Source of the DNA: Caballeronia jiangsuensis
Lineage (GTDB): Bacteria > Pseudomonadota > Gammaproteobacteria > Burkholderiales > Burkholderiaceae
Assembly: GCA_000648925.1 (NCBI GenBank)
Contig: JFHF01000016.1
Coordinates: 62,001 to 126,000, forward strand
Direction of reading: 5' to 3'
DNA length: 64,000 bases
In this document: positions 1 through 8,062 of the stretch, piece after piece
How the letters are laid out: the number at the start of each line of letters is the position of its first letter
Numbering within the stretch: the first letter of the stretch is position 1
Position numbers and translations under genes: made by a program
Notes under the pieces: generated by a model
Told to the model about the DNA's origin: nothing
Database searches by the model: none
What the model saw: the letters and a program-made list of their open reading frames with translations, nothing else

Positions 1-22
1 TACCCCTAGTACGGAGTCCACC

Positions 23-157
23 ATGGGAATCATCGCTGCTACCCCGATCGCCCTCGTTTCCTTTATCGCCGCCAAGCTCCGCGCCGCCACGCGCGACGCG
101 CTCATCGCACGCGCCAAGGTCAGCGCGTTGATGGCCGAAGCCTATCGCCGTTCGTAA
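23..157 (+). CDS. small hypothetical protein (44 aa)
   Basis: This short reading frame opens with ATG six bases after a GGAG ribosome-binding sequence (about 13-16) and ends with TAA. The product has a hydrophobic N-terminal half (MGIIAATPIALVSFIAAKL) followed by an Arg/Ala-rich helix, so it may be a small membrane-associated protein. It is followed at once by a hairpin that can also serve the convergent dehydrogenase gene. I do not recognise the family. Support is the ribosome-binding site, start, stop and neat placement before a terminator; no homology can be claimed. Confidence 0.5.
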   Translation: MGIIAATPIALVSFIAAKLRAATRDALIARAKVSALMAEAYRRS

Positions 158-163
158 CGCGCG

Positions 164-190
164 GGCGCGGGGGAATATTCCCGCGCCGTT
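164..190. terminator. bidirectional terminator-like hairpin
   Basis: The arms GGCGCGGG and CCCGCGCC enclose GGAATATT, giving a strong GC stem; on the plus strand it is followed by GTTCTTC. It sits between two convergent genes (small ORF and the quinoprotein dehydrogenase). The T-tract is weak, so the role is inferred from position and pairing. Confidence 0.5.
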
Positions 191-199
191 CTTCATCGC

Positions 200-2716
200 T
201 CATTGCAGCGTGTACGCGATCACGTAATCGCCGGCCTTCGTGCCGAGCGAGCCGTGACCGCCCGCCGTCACGAGCAGATACTGCTTGCCGCTCGCATCGG
301 CATAGCTCATCGGCGTCGCCTGACCGCCTGCCGGCAAACGCGCTTCCCACAGCTTCTTCCCGTCGCGCACGTCGTACGCGCGGACGTACCGGTCGAGCGT
401 GCCCGTCAGGAATGCGACGCCGCCCGCCGTCACGATCGTCCCGCCGAGACTCGGCACGCCGAGCGGCATCGGAATCGGCAGCGGCGCGCTGTCGATGATC
501 GTGCCGTTCTTGTGCATCCACGCGATCTTGTTCGTGCGCAGGTCGACGCCCGCCATGTAGCCCCACGGCGGCGCCTGACACGGAATCCCGAGCGGCGATA
601 GAAACGCACTGATCTCATAGGCAAACGGCGTGCCGCGCGCCTGCTTGATGCCGCTCGTCTCGCTCGTGCTCGTCGCGCCTTCCTGGAGCTTCTCGCGCGG
701 AATCAGTTTCGACGTGAACGCCATGTAATCCGGGTTCGCGATGAGAATCTGCCGCACCGGATCGACCGAAATCCCGCCCCAGTCGAACACGCCGAAATTG
801 CCCGGAAACACGAGCGTTCCCTGCTCGGAGGGCGGCGTGAACGGCCCGTCGTAGCGCAGACTCCTGAACTTGATGCGGCACCAGAGTTGATCGAACGGCG
901 TCGTGCCCCACATGTCCGCTTCCTTCACGAGCGGCGGATTGAAGTTGAGCGCGGAGACCGCCTGCGTCGGCGCGGCGTGATCGCCCTTCGCCGCGCCCTG
1001 CGGCACCGCCACTTCGCTGATCGGCACGATCGGCTGCCCGGTTTCGCGATTCAGCACGTAGATGCTGCCCTGCTTCGTCGATGCGATCACCGCCGGCTGC
1101 ATGCCCTGCGCCGTCTGCAGATCGACGAGCGTCGGCTGCCCGCCGACATCCATGTCCCACAGATCGTGATGCGTGAACTGGTAGTTCCAGCGCGCCTTGC
1201 CGGTCGCGGCATCGAGCGCGACGAGGCCCGCCGCGTACTTCTCGGCCTGCGGCGTGCGCTCGCCGCCCCACTGATCGGGCGTCTGATTGCCCATCGGCAG
1301 ATAGATCATGCCGCGCTTCTCGTCGACGCTGAACATCGACCACATGTTCGGCGAGTTGCGCACGTAGGTGCCGCCCGCCGCGATCGGTTCGGTGGCGTCC
1401 GGATTGCCCGGATCCCAGTTCCAGACGAGATGACCGTCGTTCACGTCGAAGGCGCGGATCACGCCTGACGGCTCGTTGTTCGATTCGTTGTCGGTCACGT
1501 GGCCGCCGACGATCACGAGGTTGCGGAACACGGCCGGTGGCGACGTCGAGTAATAGCCGCCCGGCGTGAACGGGCCGATGTTGGCGCGCAGATCGATCGC
1601 GCCGCCCTTGCCGAAACTCGCGCAAGGTTTGCCGGTTTCCGCGTCGAGCGCGATCAGGCGGGCGTCGGCGGTCGGAAGGAAGAGGCGTCGCGGGCATTCG
1701 GCGAGCGCCGTGGTTTGCGCGGGCGTCTGCACCGGCGCGGCGGGCTCCGATGCGGCCACGGGCCCGGAAGCGGCCTGCGCCTCGGTGTCCGACGACGCAA
1801 CCGGCGCGCTCGCCTCGGCCGGCGTGGAAGCCGTCGCGGCTTCGGCGGGCATCGGATGCATCGCCGTATCGTAATAGGCGACGCCGCGGCAAGTCATATG
1901 CTCCCAATGCTTGAAGCCGATCGGGCTCTGAATCTGCGGATCGAAGCGCCACTTTTCCTTGCCGCTCGCCGCGTCGAGCGCGATCACCTTGCTGTGCGGC
2001 GTGCACAGGAAGATCGTGTCACCGACCTTGAGCGGCGTGTTCTCGTCGGTGGTTTCGGTCGGATCGTCGGGGCCGGGCATGTCGCCGGTGCGATACGTCC
2101 ACGCCACTTTCAACTGATGCGCGTTTTCCGGCGTGATCTGCGCGAGCGGCGCGTAACGCTGCGCGAGCGGCGAGCCGCCATAGTCGATCCAGTCGCCCGG
2201 CGCGCGGCCGGTCGCGGCGTTGGCATCGGCCTGATTCGCGTCGGCGGCGACATTCACGTCGATGCGCCCCGGCCGGTCGTGCGGATCGATGAAATACGTG
2301 CCGATGCCGAGCAAAAGCGTGAGCACGATCGCGGCGGCGAGCGGCGTGCGCGCCGCGCGCGCGGTCGAAGGCGGACCGAACAGCGCGCCGCGATGCACGA
2401 ACGGAATCAGCAGCCAGATCCCGAGCAGCAGCCAGATCCACAGACGCGGCATCAGTTGCCAGAAGTCGAAATGCACTTCGAACACGGCCCAGATCGTCGA
2501 ACCGAACAGCACGAGCGCGAAGAGCAGCAGCGCGGAGCGCCGCCGTATCAGCAGCAAGAGCCCGGTCAGGACGATGGCCCCGCCCGCGATCGCGTAGTAC
2601 CACGATCCTTTCAGCGTGACGAGATACGCACCGCCCGCCGCCAGCAACGCGCCGATGACGATGAACACGACGGCCGTGAAGAACGTGAGCGGATGAAGTC
2701 TTCCGTTGCCAGCCAT
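200..2716 (-). CDS. gcd: membrane-bound PQQ-dependent glucose (or quinate) dehydrogenase
   Basis: Quinoprotein dehydrogenase that oxidises a sugar or polyol in the periplasm and passes electrons to ubiquinone. The 838-residue product has about five membrane helices in residues 9-141, then an eight-bladed propeller domain. Many stretches recall E. coli Gcd, for example TPDQWGGERTP, THHDLWDMD, PPSEQGTLVFPGN and the C-terminal LPAGGQATPMSY. The start at 2716 is chosen because GGAGGG precedes it; a longer frame upstream has no such site. Residues 286-339 form an Ala/Pro/Ser/Glu-rich insert that is much longer than the matching loop of E. coli Gcd. Quinate/shikimate dehydrogenases share this fold, and a quinate-type cluster lies at 7,580-10,633, so substrate is open; glucose is preferred on overall similarity. 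Confidence 0.88.
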   Translation of the reverse strand: MAGNGRLHPLTFFTAVVFIVIGALLAAGGAYLVTLKGSWYYAIAGGAIVLTGLLLLIRRRSALLLFALVLFGSTIWAVFEVHFDFWQLMPRLWIWLLLGIWLLIPFVHRGALFGPPSTARAARTPLAAAIVLTLLLGIGTYFIDPHDRPGRIDVNVAADANQADANAATGRAPGDWIDYGGSPLAQRYAPLAQITPENAHQLKVAWTYRTGDMPGPDDPTETTDENTPLKVGDTIFLCTPHSKVIALDAASGKEKWRFDPQIQSPIGFKHWEHMTCRGVAYYDTAMHPMPAEAATASTPAEASAPVASSDTEAQAASGPVAASEPAAPVQTPAQTTALAECPRRLFLPTADARLIALDAETGKPCASFGKGGAIDLRANIGPFTPGGYYSTSPPAVFRNLVIVGGHVTDNESNNEPSGVIRAFDVNDGHLVWNWDPGNPDATEPIAAGGTYVRNSPNMWSMFSVDEKRGMIYLPMGNQTPDQWGGERTPQAEKYAAGLVALDAATGKARWNYQFTHHDLWDMDVGGQPTLVDLQTAQGMQPAVIASTKQGSIYVLNRETGQPIVPISEVAVPQGAAKGDHAAPTQAVSALNFNPPLVKEADMWGTTPFDQLWCRIKFRSLRYDGPFTPPSEQGTLVFPGNFGVFDWGGISVDPVRQILIANPDYMAFTSKLIPREKLQEGATSTSETSGIKQARGTPFAYEISAFLSPLGIPCQAPPWGYMAGVDLRTNKIAWMHKNGTIIDSAPLPIPMPLGVPSLGGTIVTAGGVAFLTGTLDRYVRAYDVRDGKKLWEARLPAGGQATPMSYADASGKQYLLVTAGGHGSLGTKAGDYVIAYTLQ

Positions 2717-2888
2717 GCTGAAACCCTCCGTGACGATGAATGGCGGAACACGGCCGGTGCGCGGTCGTGGTTCGGACGCTGTCGCGTCGTGGGTAGGAGC
2801 AAACGCTGTGCCGTTCGGCGGGAGATGACGCGTGCGACGCGTGCTTACAGAAGACTTGCCCTGGAAAAGGCGCGTGCGCGCCTGCGGA

Positions 2889-3212
2889 TCAGCGCGGCCG
2901 CGGCCAGAGTCCGCCGCACGCATTCGCCGGCATCACGCCGGAAACGAACGCGGCCTTCAGATCGGCGCGTTCGGAGAAACGCCGCGCATCCATCCACATC
3001 AGGAATTCGTCGCCCCAGTTTCCCCACGCGTTTTCGTCGAAATCGAAATCCTCGTCGATGCGGCCGTTGTCGCGCAGATACGCGCCGACCACTTGCGTGC
3101 CGTTCCAGTACGCGACGGCGACGTCGGTGAGATCGGCGGTCATGCCGCGCGGCAGATCGCGCAGCAGCATCGCGACATGCGCTTTGAACGATTTGAATTC
3201 AGTCGGTCTCAT
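2889..3212 (-). CDS. hypothetical protein (107 aa)
   Basis: Acidic, soluble protein of 107 residues with an aromatic-rich middle (FDENAWGNWGDEFLMWMDA). A GGAG ribosome-binding sequence lies upstream of the ATG at 3212. It is followed on the same strand by the quinoprotein dehydrogenase and preceded by another small hypothetical gene. There is no signal peptide or membrane segment. I do not recognise the family; the balanced composition, unlike the Arg-rich shadows around it, is the reason for calling it real. Confidence 0.65.
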   Translation of the reverse strand: MRPTEFKSFKAHVAMLLRDLPRGMTADLTDVAVAYWNGTQVVGAYLRDNGRIDEDFDFDENAWGNWGDEFLMWMDARRFSERADLKAAFVSGVMPANACGGLWPRPR

Positions 3213-3264
3213 CGCGTGCTCCGCTTCAAAAAAGTGCGTGAAAAACTGCCTGCGGCGTGCCCGT

Positions 3265-3513
3265 TCAGCCGAACACGCCTTTGTTCAAGTCCTTTTCGAA
3301 CGCGGCGGTCCATTCCGTGCCGTGTCCGATGCGATATTCGCGTTCCTTGAGCGTGGAACGTCGAGTGATGGTGACGACGCCCTGCAACGGATAAACATCG
3401 TCCACGATGTCGGACGCGCCGCCTTCCTGCACGAGAAAATCGCTTTCATCGAGCCGATGGCGCGCGAGAATCGCGAGGAATTCCGTTCTTTCGTCCGGTG
3501 CGATCACAGTCAT
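3265..3513 (-). CDS. hypothetical protein (82 aa)
   Basis: An 82-residue acidic soluble protein beginning MTVIAPDERTEFLAILARHR. The start at 3513 has GGAGGG eight bases upstream; the frame continues upstream but that stretch runs antisense to the secreted protein gene and looks non-coding. It lies 52 bases before the 107-residue hypothetical on the same strand, so both may share a transcript. No known domain is recognised. Confidence 0.65.
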   Translation of the reverse strand: MTVIAPDERTEFLAILARHRLDESDFLVQEGGASDIVDDVYPLQGVVTITRRSTLKEREYRIGHGTEWTAAFEKDLNKGVFG

Positions 3514-3636
3514 GAGACCCTCCATGATCGAAGCCTGTCTCCATTCAAAGTAGCACACGCGCGGAGGAACGTCGGCGCATATCTTGCGACGAGCGCGGGA
3601 CGGCGCACGCGCCATTTTCAAGCAAGGAGTCGACCG

Positions 3637-4020
3637 ATGATGAAACGCGCATCCAACACGATTCGAGCAGGCGCGCTCGCGGCGCTCGTCGCGTGCACGC
3701 CCGCGCACGCCGACGATGCCGTCTGCGGCACGCTCGAAAGCGCGACGAACGGGCAGGACGGCACGATCGCGCTGCGCGAAGGAGAAAGCGTGAATTTCTG
3801 GCGGGGCGGCGCCGTGCGGCACGGCGCGCTGCATGTCTACAAGGACGGCGAGGTGTATCGCGCGTACTGGCAGCCCGAGGGAAGCGGCGACCTGTACGTG
3901 CTCGCGAATGAAAGCGCGACGAGCGCGCGGCTTATCCTGACGCCGCCGCGCGGCACGAAGGTCGATACGGGACCGGGCAGCCTGCCGCCGCAGAAAGTGC
4001 TGTCCTGTCCCGCGCTGTAA
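3637..4020 (+). CDS. secreted small hypothetical protein
   Basis: A 127-residue protein with a Sec-type signal peptide: MMKRASNTIRAG followed by an Ala/Leu-rich core and a probable cleavage after AHA (near residue 25). The mature part has two cysteines (in DAVCGTLES and KVLSCPAL) near its ends that could form a disulfide, and a beta-rich pattern. AAGGAG precedes the first ATG. The gene ends 3 bases from the convergent aminotransferase gene. Function is unknown; a periplasmic location is inferred. Confidence 0.7.
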   Translation: MMKRASNTIRAGALAALVACTPAHADDAVCGTLESATNGQDGTIALREGESVNFWRGGAVRHGALHVYKDGEVYRAYWQPEGSGDLYVLANESATSARLILTPPRGTKVDTGPGSLPPQKVLSCPAL

Positions 4021-4023
4021 CGG

Positions 4024-5223
4024 TTATTTTGCGGCGAGCACCTTGCCGATCGCATCGGCGACGGTCTGCACGTTGCTGTCGTTCAGACCCGCGACGCACA
4101 TGCGGCCCGAGCGCAGGATATACACGCCGAATTCCTCCTTGAGCCGATCCGCCTGATCCGCGACGAGACCCGTGTACGTGAACATGCCGCGCTGCTTGAT
4201 GTAGCGCGTGAGCATTTCGCCGCGCACGTGATCCTTGAGGCCGTCGTGGATCGCCTGGCGCATGCGCGCGATGCGCTGGCACATCGACGCGAGCTCCTGT
4301 TCCCACGAGCGCTTAAGCTCGGGCGTGTTCAGCACATGCGTGACGATTTTCGCACCGTGCGTCGGCGGGTTGCTGTAGTTCGCGCGCACCGCGCTCGTCA
4401 ACTGGCCGAGCACGCGGTCGGCTTCGGCGGCATCGTCGCTGATCACGTGCAGACCGCCGCAGCGCTCGCCGTACAGCGAGAAGTTCTTCGAGAACGAATT
4501 CGCGATGAACGCCGGCACGCCACAGCGCGCGAGTTCGCGCACGGCGAAGGCGTCGTCGTCCAGACCCGCGCCGAAGCCCTGGTACGCCATATCGACGAAC
4601 GGCAGCAGATCGCGCTTTTGCAGCACGTCGATGATCTTCAGCCATTGCGACTGATCGAGATCGACGCCCGTCGGGTTATGGCAGCACGCGTGCAGCAGGA
4701 CGACGCTTTTCGCGGGCAACTTGTCGATGGCTTCGAGCATTGCGTCGAAGCGCAGGCCGCCGGTGGCTTCGTCGTAGTAAGGGTACGTGTTCACCTCGAA
4801 GCCGGCGCGCTCGAAGATGAAGCGATGGTTCTCCCACGTCGGGTCGCTCACCCACACTTTCGATTGCGGGAAATAGCGCTTGATGAAATCCGCGCCGACC
4901 TTCAGCGCCCCCGAGCCGCCGAGCGTCTGCACGCTCGCGATGCGGCCGTCCGCGCGCGACGGGCTGTCGTTGCCGAACACGAGCGACTGCACCGCGTCGC
5001 GATAATGCGCGAAACCGGCCATCGGCAAGTAGGGCTTCGGGCCGAGTTCCTTCAGGATCGACAGTTCCGCTTCGCGCACCGCCTGCATCACGGGCAAGCG
5101 GCCTTCGTCGTCGAAGTAGATGCCGATGCTCAGGTTGACCTTGTTGGTGCGCGGGTCCTTCTGGAAATTTTCGTTCAGCGACAGGATGGGATCGCCGGGG
5201 TAGGCATCGATATGTTCGAACAT
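4024..5223 (-). CDS. tyrB: aromatic amino acid aminotransferase
   Basis: Class I PLP-dependent aminotransferase of 399 residues that exchanges amino groups between aromatic amino acids (or aspartate) and 2-oxoglutarate. Visible family residues are the PLP lysine K246 in NSFSKNFSLYGER, the CHNPTG motif around residue 183, D211 in the VDMAY segment, R254 following the lysine, and the C-terminal arginine region GRMCVAG. Length matches the AspC/TyrB family. The permease gene ends 35 bases upstream on the same strand, so transport and transamination of aromatic amino acids are probably co-transcribed. AspC-type specificity cannot be excluded from sequence alone. Confidence 0.88.
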   Translation of the reverse strand: MFEHIDAYPGDPILSLNENFQKDPRTNKVNLSIGIYFDDEGRLPVMQAVREAELSILKELGPKPYLPMAGFAHYRDAVQSLVFGNDSPSRADGRIASVQTLGGSGALKVGADFIKRYFPQSKVWVSDPTWENHRFIFERAGFEVNTYPYYDEATGGLRFDAMLEAIDKLPAKSVVLLHACCHNPTGVDLDQSQWLKIIDVLQKRDLLPFVDMAYQGFGAGLDDDAFAVRELARCGVPAFIANSFSKNFSLYGERCGGLHVISDDAAEADRVLGQLTSAVRANYSNPPTHGAKIVTHVLNTPELKRSWEQELASMCQRIARMRQAIHDGLKDHVRGEMLTRYIKQRGMFTYTGLVADQADRLKEEFGVYILRSGRMCVAGLNDSNVQTVADAIGKVLAAK

Positions 5224-5258
5224 GGTGTCGGTATCAGGACGAGAGTCAGGACGAGAGA

Positions 5259-6659
5259 TCAGCGGGATTGCAGGCGGTTGGCGCGCTTCGCGTCAGCGCC
5301 CCTTTTTTTGAGATAGTAGCCGATTCCGAGAACGGCCAGCCAGACGGGGATCAGGTAGACGGACAGGCGCAGGTCCGGAATCTCGTACATGACCCACACG
5401 ATGCCCGCGAGAAACGCGAGCACGATGTAGTTCGTGAACGGATGGCCGAAGCTCGGAAACGATGTCGTTTCGTTGCTCGCGCGCTTCTGCCGGCGAAACA
5501 TCACGTGGATGATGCTGATCATCGCCCAGTTGATGACGAGCGCCGACACCGCGAGGCCCATCAGAAGGCCGAACGCGCGTCCCGGAATCACGTAGTTGAT
5601 GACGACGCAGGCCGCCGTGACGGTCGCCGACACGGCCAGCGCCGCGAGCGGAATGCCGCGCCCGTTGACACGCAGGAGCGCGCGCGGCGCGTTGCCCTGT
5701 TGGGCGAGACCGTAGAGCATGCGGCTGTTCGCATACACGCCGCTGTTGTACACGGACAGCGCGGCCGTTAGCACGATCACATTGAGCACGTTCGCGACGA
5801 GCGTGCTGTTCATTTCGCGGAAGATCAGCACGAACGGGCTGCCGCCAGTCGCGACCTTGTCCCACGGATAGAGCGCCAGCAGCACGCCGAGCGCGCCGAC
5901 ATAGAAAATCAGAATGCGATAGATGACCTGATTGGTCGCACGCGGAATGCTGTGCGACGGATCTTCCGCCTCTGCCGCCGTGATGCCGACGAGTTCCAGC
6001 CCGCCGAACGAGAACATGATCACGGCCATCGACATCACCAGCCCGTGCACGCCGTTCGGAAAGAAGCCGCCGAGCCGCCACAGGTTCGTGACGCTCGCCT
6101 CCGGCCCGGCCTTGCCCGACGCGAGCAGATAGCCGCCGAACAGGATCATCCCGACGATCGCCGCCACCTTCACGATCGCGAACCAGAACTCCGTCTCGCC
6201 GTAGGACTTCACGCTCGTCAGGTTGATCGCATTGACGATGACGAAGCATCCGAGCGCCGATATCCACGTCGGCAATCCCGGCCACCAGTACTGCATGTAG
6301 ATGCCGATAGCCGACAGCTCCGCCATGCTCACCAGAATATAAATGGCCCAGTAATTCCAGCCGGAAATGAAGCCGGCGGCGTGGCCCCAGTACTTGTCGG
6401 CGAAATGGCTGAAGGAGCCGGCGACCGGCTCGTCGACGATCATCTCGCCGAGCTGACGCATGATGAAAAACGCCATCAGACCGGCGATCGCGTAGCCGAG
6501 CAGCACGGACGGCCCGGCCAGTTTGATCGTCTGCGCGACGCCGAGGAAAAGTCCGGTGCCGATCGCGCCGCCGAGCGCGATCAGCTGGATATGCCGGCTC
6601 TTGAGTCCGCGCTTGAGTGTTTCGTGTTGGGGTGCGTCGTTCGTCTTGCCTGAAACCAT
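5259..6659 (-). CDS. aroP: aromatic/general amino acid permease (APC, AAT family)
   Basis: A 466-residue permease with about 12 membrane helices. The N-terminus (LKRGLKSRHIQLIALGGAIG, then TGLFLG) is the hallmark of the AAT branch that includes AroP, PheP and LysP, and SFSHFADKYWG plus YNSGVYANSRMLYGLAQQG are typical later motifs. The start at 6659 (MVSGK) gives a standard family N-terminus; the ribosome-binding site there is weak (GGCAGG). The gene lies directly upstream of an aromatic aminotransferase, which favours aromatic substrates; the symbol is therefore an inference from context plus family. Confidence 0.8.
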   Translation of the reverse strand: MVSGKTNDAPQHETLKRGLKSRHIQLIALGGAIGTGLFLGVAQTIKLAGPSVLLGYAIAGLMAFFIMRQLGEMIVDEPVAGSFSHFADKYWGHAAGFISGWNYWAIYILVSMAELSAIGIYMQYWWPGLPTWISALGCFVIVNAINLTSVKSYGETEFWFAIVKVAAIVGMILFGGYLLASGKAGPEASVTNLWRLGGFFPNGVHGLVMSMAVIMFSFGGLELVGITAAEAEDPSHSIPRATNQVIYRILIFYVGALGVLLALYPWDKVATGGSPFVLIFREMNSTLVANVLNVIVLTAALSVYNSGVYANSRMLYGLAQQGNAPRALLRVNGRGIPLAALAVSATVTAACVVINYVIPGRAFGLLMGLAVSALVINWAMISIIHVMFRRQKRASNETTSFPSFGHPFTNYIVLAFLAGIVWVMYEIPDLRLSVYLIPVWLAVLGIGYYLKKRGADAKRANRLQSR

Positions 6660-7006
6660 GTCGATGCCTGCCTGAGCCGCAAAAATTACCGCTTTTGTAT
6701 GACCGAACGATCGACCGAGTCGTTTCGTCCGACTTTTCACGCGTCTCTTGGGATGAAAACTGTTGTTTTTTCGTGCGGACGACCCCACAGGGCGCTGCAA
6801 AAAAGGCCGATTATCTGTGCACGGATCTGCGATTTTACCGCCCGGCGACCCGAGAAGCCTTGATGGGCGGACCTACCGCAGTACGCGTCACGATCTTCAG
6901 AAACGCACAACAATCGATTTGAGGCTGGAATCAGGTGTTGTTCGGAGGATTGACAAGGGCGCGTCGGCGGGAGAATCGCATCATCCACTCACAAAACGGG
7001 GTCGCC
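6660..7006. other. intergenic region, divergent promoters
   Basis: This 347-base stretch separates the permease gene (leftward) from a small rightward gene. TTGACA at 6950-6955 is a good -35 candidate for the rightward gene, with a weak -10 around 6971-6978. It contains several T- and A-runs. Short frames here overlap the permease start on the opposite strand and I see no convincing gene. Confidence 0.4.
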
Positions 7007-7270
7007 ATGTATCAGACGATGGAAGGAAACGCCAGGCCGCATCGCACGGCAGAGTGTTTCATCGAAGGATCGCAGGTCGGCGCGGCAGCGACGCAAGCTG
7101 AATTGCTGCAGGCGCTGCAGTCGGCGTCGGACAACATCATGCGCCTCGCGGGCAAGCTGCGCGCCGAGCGCGATGCCACCGCCGACGATGCCGTGACCAT
7201 CACCGAGCAGCATGCGCTCGCGCAACAGCTGATCGGACGTTTGCTGGCGCTGCCCGCGTCGCAGGCGTAA
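7007..7270 (+). CDS. hypothetical helical protein (87 aa)
   Basis: An 87-residue soluble protein whose second half (ELLQALQSASDNIMRLAGKL onward) is a predicted amphipathic helix pair rich in Ala, Leu and Gln. It starts at ATG 7007; a TTGACA box lies about 50 bases upstream. It is followed after 78 bases by another very small gene. No family is recognised. Confidence 0.6.
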   Translation: MYQTMEGNARPHRTAECFIEGSQVGAAATQAELLQALQSASDNIMRLAGKLRAERDATADDAVTITEQHALAQQLIGRLLALPASQA

Positions 7271-7348
7271 CGGACCAACAGGGCTAACGGAAGGCGGGCA
7301 GCGGTGACGGCATGAGCCGCCCGCGCCCGGAGCATCGGGGAGAAGGAA

Positions 7349-7510
7349 ATGAGCTACTTGACGATCATTGCCGCGGTCTGGGGCATTTGCGCGGTCTGCG
7401 CGGTGCTGTTCATTCGCGGCGCGGCGCAGCGCAATCCGGAACCGCTGCGCGTGCAGCGCGACCACGAGCCGGTGCGGCATGCATCGAAGGATTTCGGCCG
7501 TCCGGTCTGA
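7349..7510 (+). CDS. small single-span membrane protein (53 aa)
   Basis: A 53-residue frame starting at ATG 7349, with GAAGGA just upstream, and ending at TGA 7510. The product begins MSYLTIIAAVWGICAVCAVL, a clear membrane helix, followed by a polar Arg/His-rich tail (residues 24-53). This fits the small single-pass inner-membrane proteins common in this group. A strong hairpin follows 11 bases after the stop. Function unknown. Confidence 0.6.
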   Translation: MSYLTIIAAVWGICAVCAVLFIRGAAQRNPEPLRVQRDHEPVRHASKDFGRPV

Positions 7511-7521
7511 CCCGGTGTTAT

Positions 7522-7547
7522 CGGCGAGGCGCTCAAACGCCTCGCCG
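7522..7547. terminator. perfect 10-bp hairpin between convergent genes
   Basis: CGGCGAGGCG (7522-7531) pairs perfectly with CGCCTCGCCG (7538-7547) around a CTCAAA loop. It lies between the small membrane protein gene and the convergent dehydroquinase gene. On the plus strand it is followed by GAAAAAG rather than a T-run, so it is a bidirectional termination or mRNA-end structure by position. Confidence 0.55.
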
Positions 7548-7579
7548 GAAAAAGCCTCACAACGCAGTGCCTTTCCGTC

Positions 7580-8026
7580 TTACTTGCCCGCGTTGATCGC
7601 AGCGACCGCCGCGCGCAAGCCCAGCAGATAGCTATCCACGCCGAAGCCCGAAATCTGCCCCTTGGCGATTTCCGCGAATACCGACTTGTGGCGGAACTCT
7701 TCCCGCGCGTGAACGTGCGACATATGCACTTCGATGACCGGCGCCGTCAGAATGGCGAGCGCATCGCGGATCGCATAGCTGTAATGGGTCCACGCGCCGG
7801 CGTTGATCACGATCGCATCGATCTTTTCCTCGAATGCGCGATGAATCCGCGAGCACATCTCGCCTTCGATATTCGTCTGGTAGCACTCCACCTCCACGCC
7901 CAGCTCCTTGCCCAGCGCGGTCATTTGCTCGTCGATTTGTGCGAGCGTCGCCGTGCCGTACTGCTTCGGGTCGCGCTTGCCAAACATGTTGAGGTTGACG
8001 CCGTGCAGCGTCAGGATCTTTGCCAT
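7580..8026 (-). CDS. aroQ: type II 3-dehydroquinate dehydratase
   Basis: Converts 3-dehydroquinate to 3-dehydroshikimate, either in aromatic biosynthesis or in quinate/shikimate breakdown. The 148-residue length is typical of the type II, dodecameric class. Visible motifs are GVNLNMFGKRDPKQYG with the active-site tyrosine Y23, NAGAWTHYSYAI (N75) and the EVHMSHVHAREEFRHKS segment carrying catalytic H101. Compared with housekeeping AroQ, the first motif reads HGVNLNMFG rather than NGPNLNLLG, which suggests a catabolic paralogue. It follows an oxidoreductase and a permease gene on the same strand. Confidence 0.9.
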   Translation of the reverse strand: MAKILTLHGVNLNMFGKRDPKQYGTATLAQIDEQMTALGKELGVEVECYQTNIEGEMCSRIHRAFEEKIDAIVINAGAWTHYSYAIRDALAILTAPVIEVHMSHVHAREEFRHKSVFAEIAKGQISGFGVDSYLLGLRAAVAAINAGK

Positions 8027-8062
8027 GTGATTTCCTTGAACGGGATGGGGAATTGAAAAGAT

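Noticed and set aside
1499..3130. A 543-residue plus-strand frame over the quinoprotein dehydrogenase
   Set aside because: Shadow in a GC-rich gene; more than a fifth Arg and no domain.
6617..6922. A 101-residue plus-strand frame between the permease and the next gene
   Set aside because: Begins inside the permease gene on the other strand, lacks a ribosome-binding site and has odd composition.
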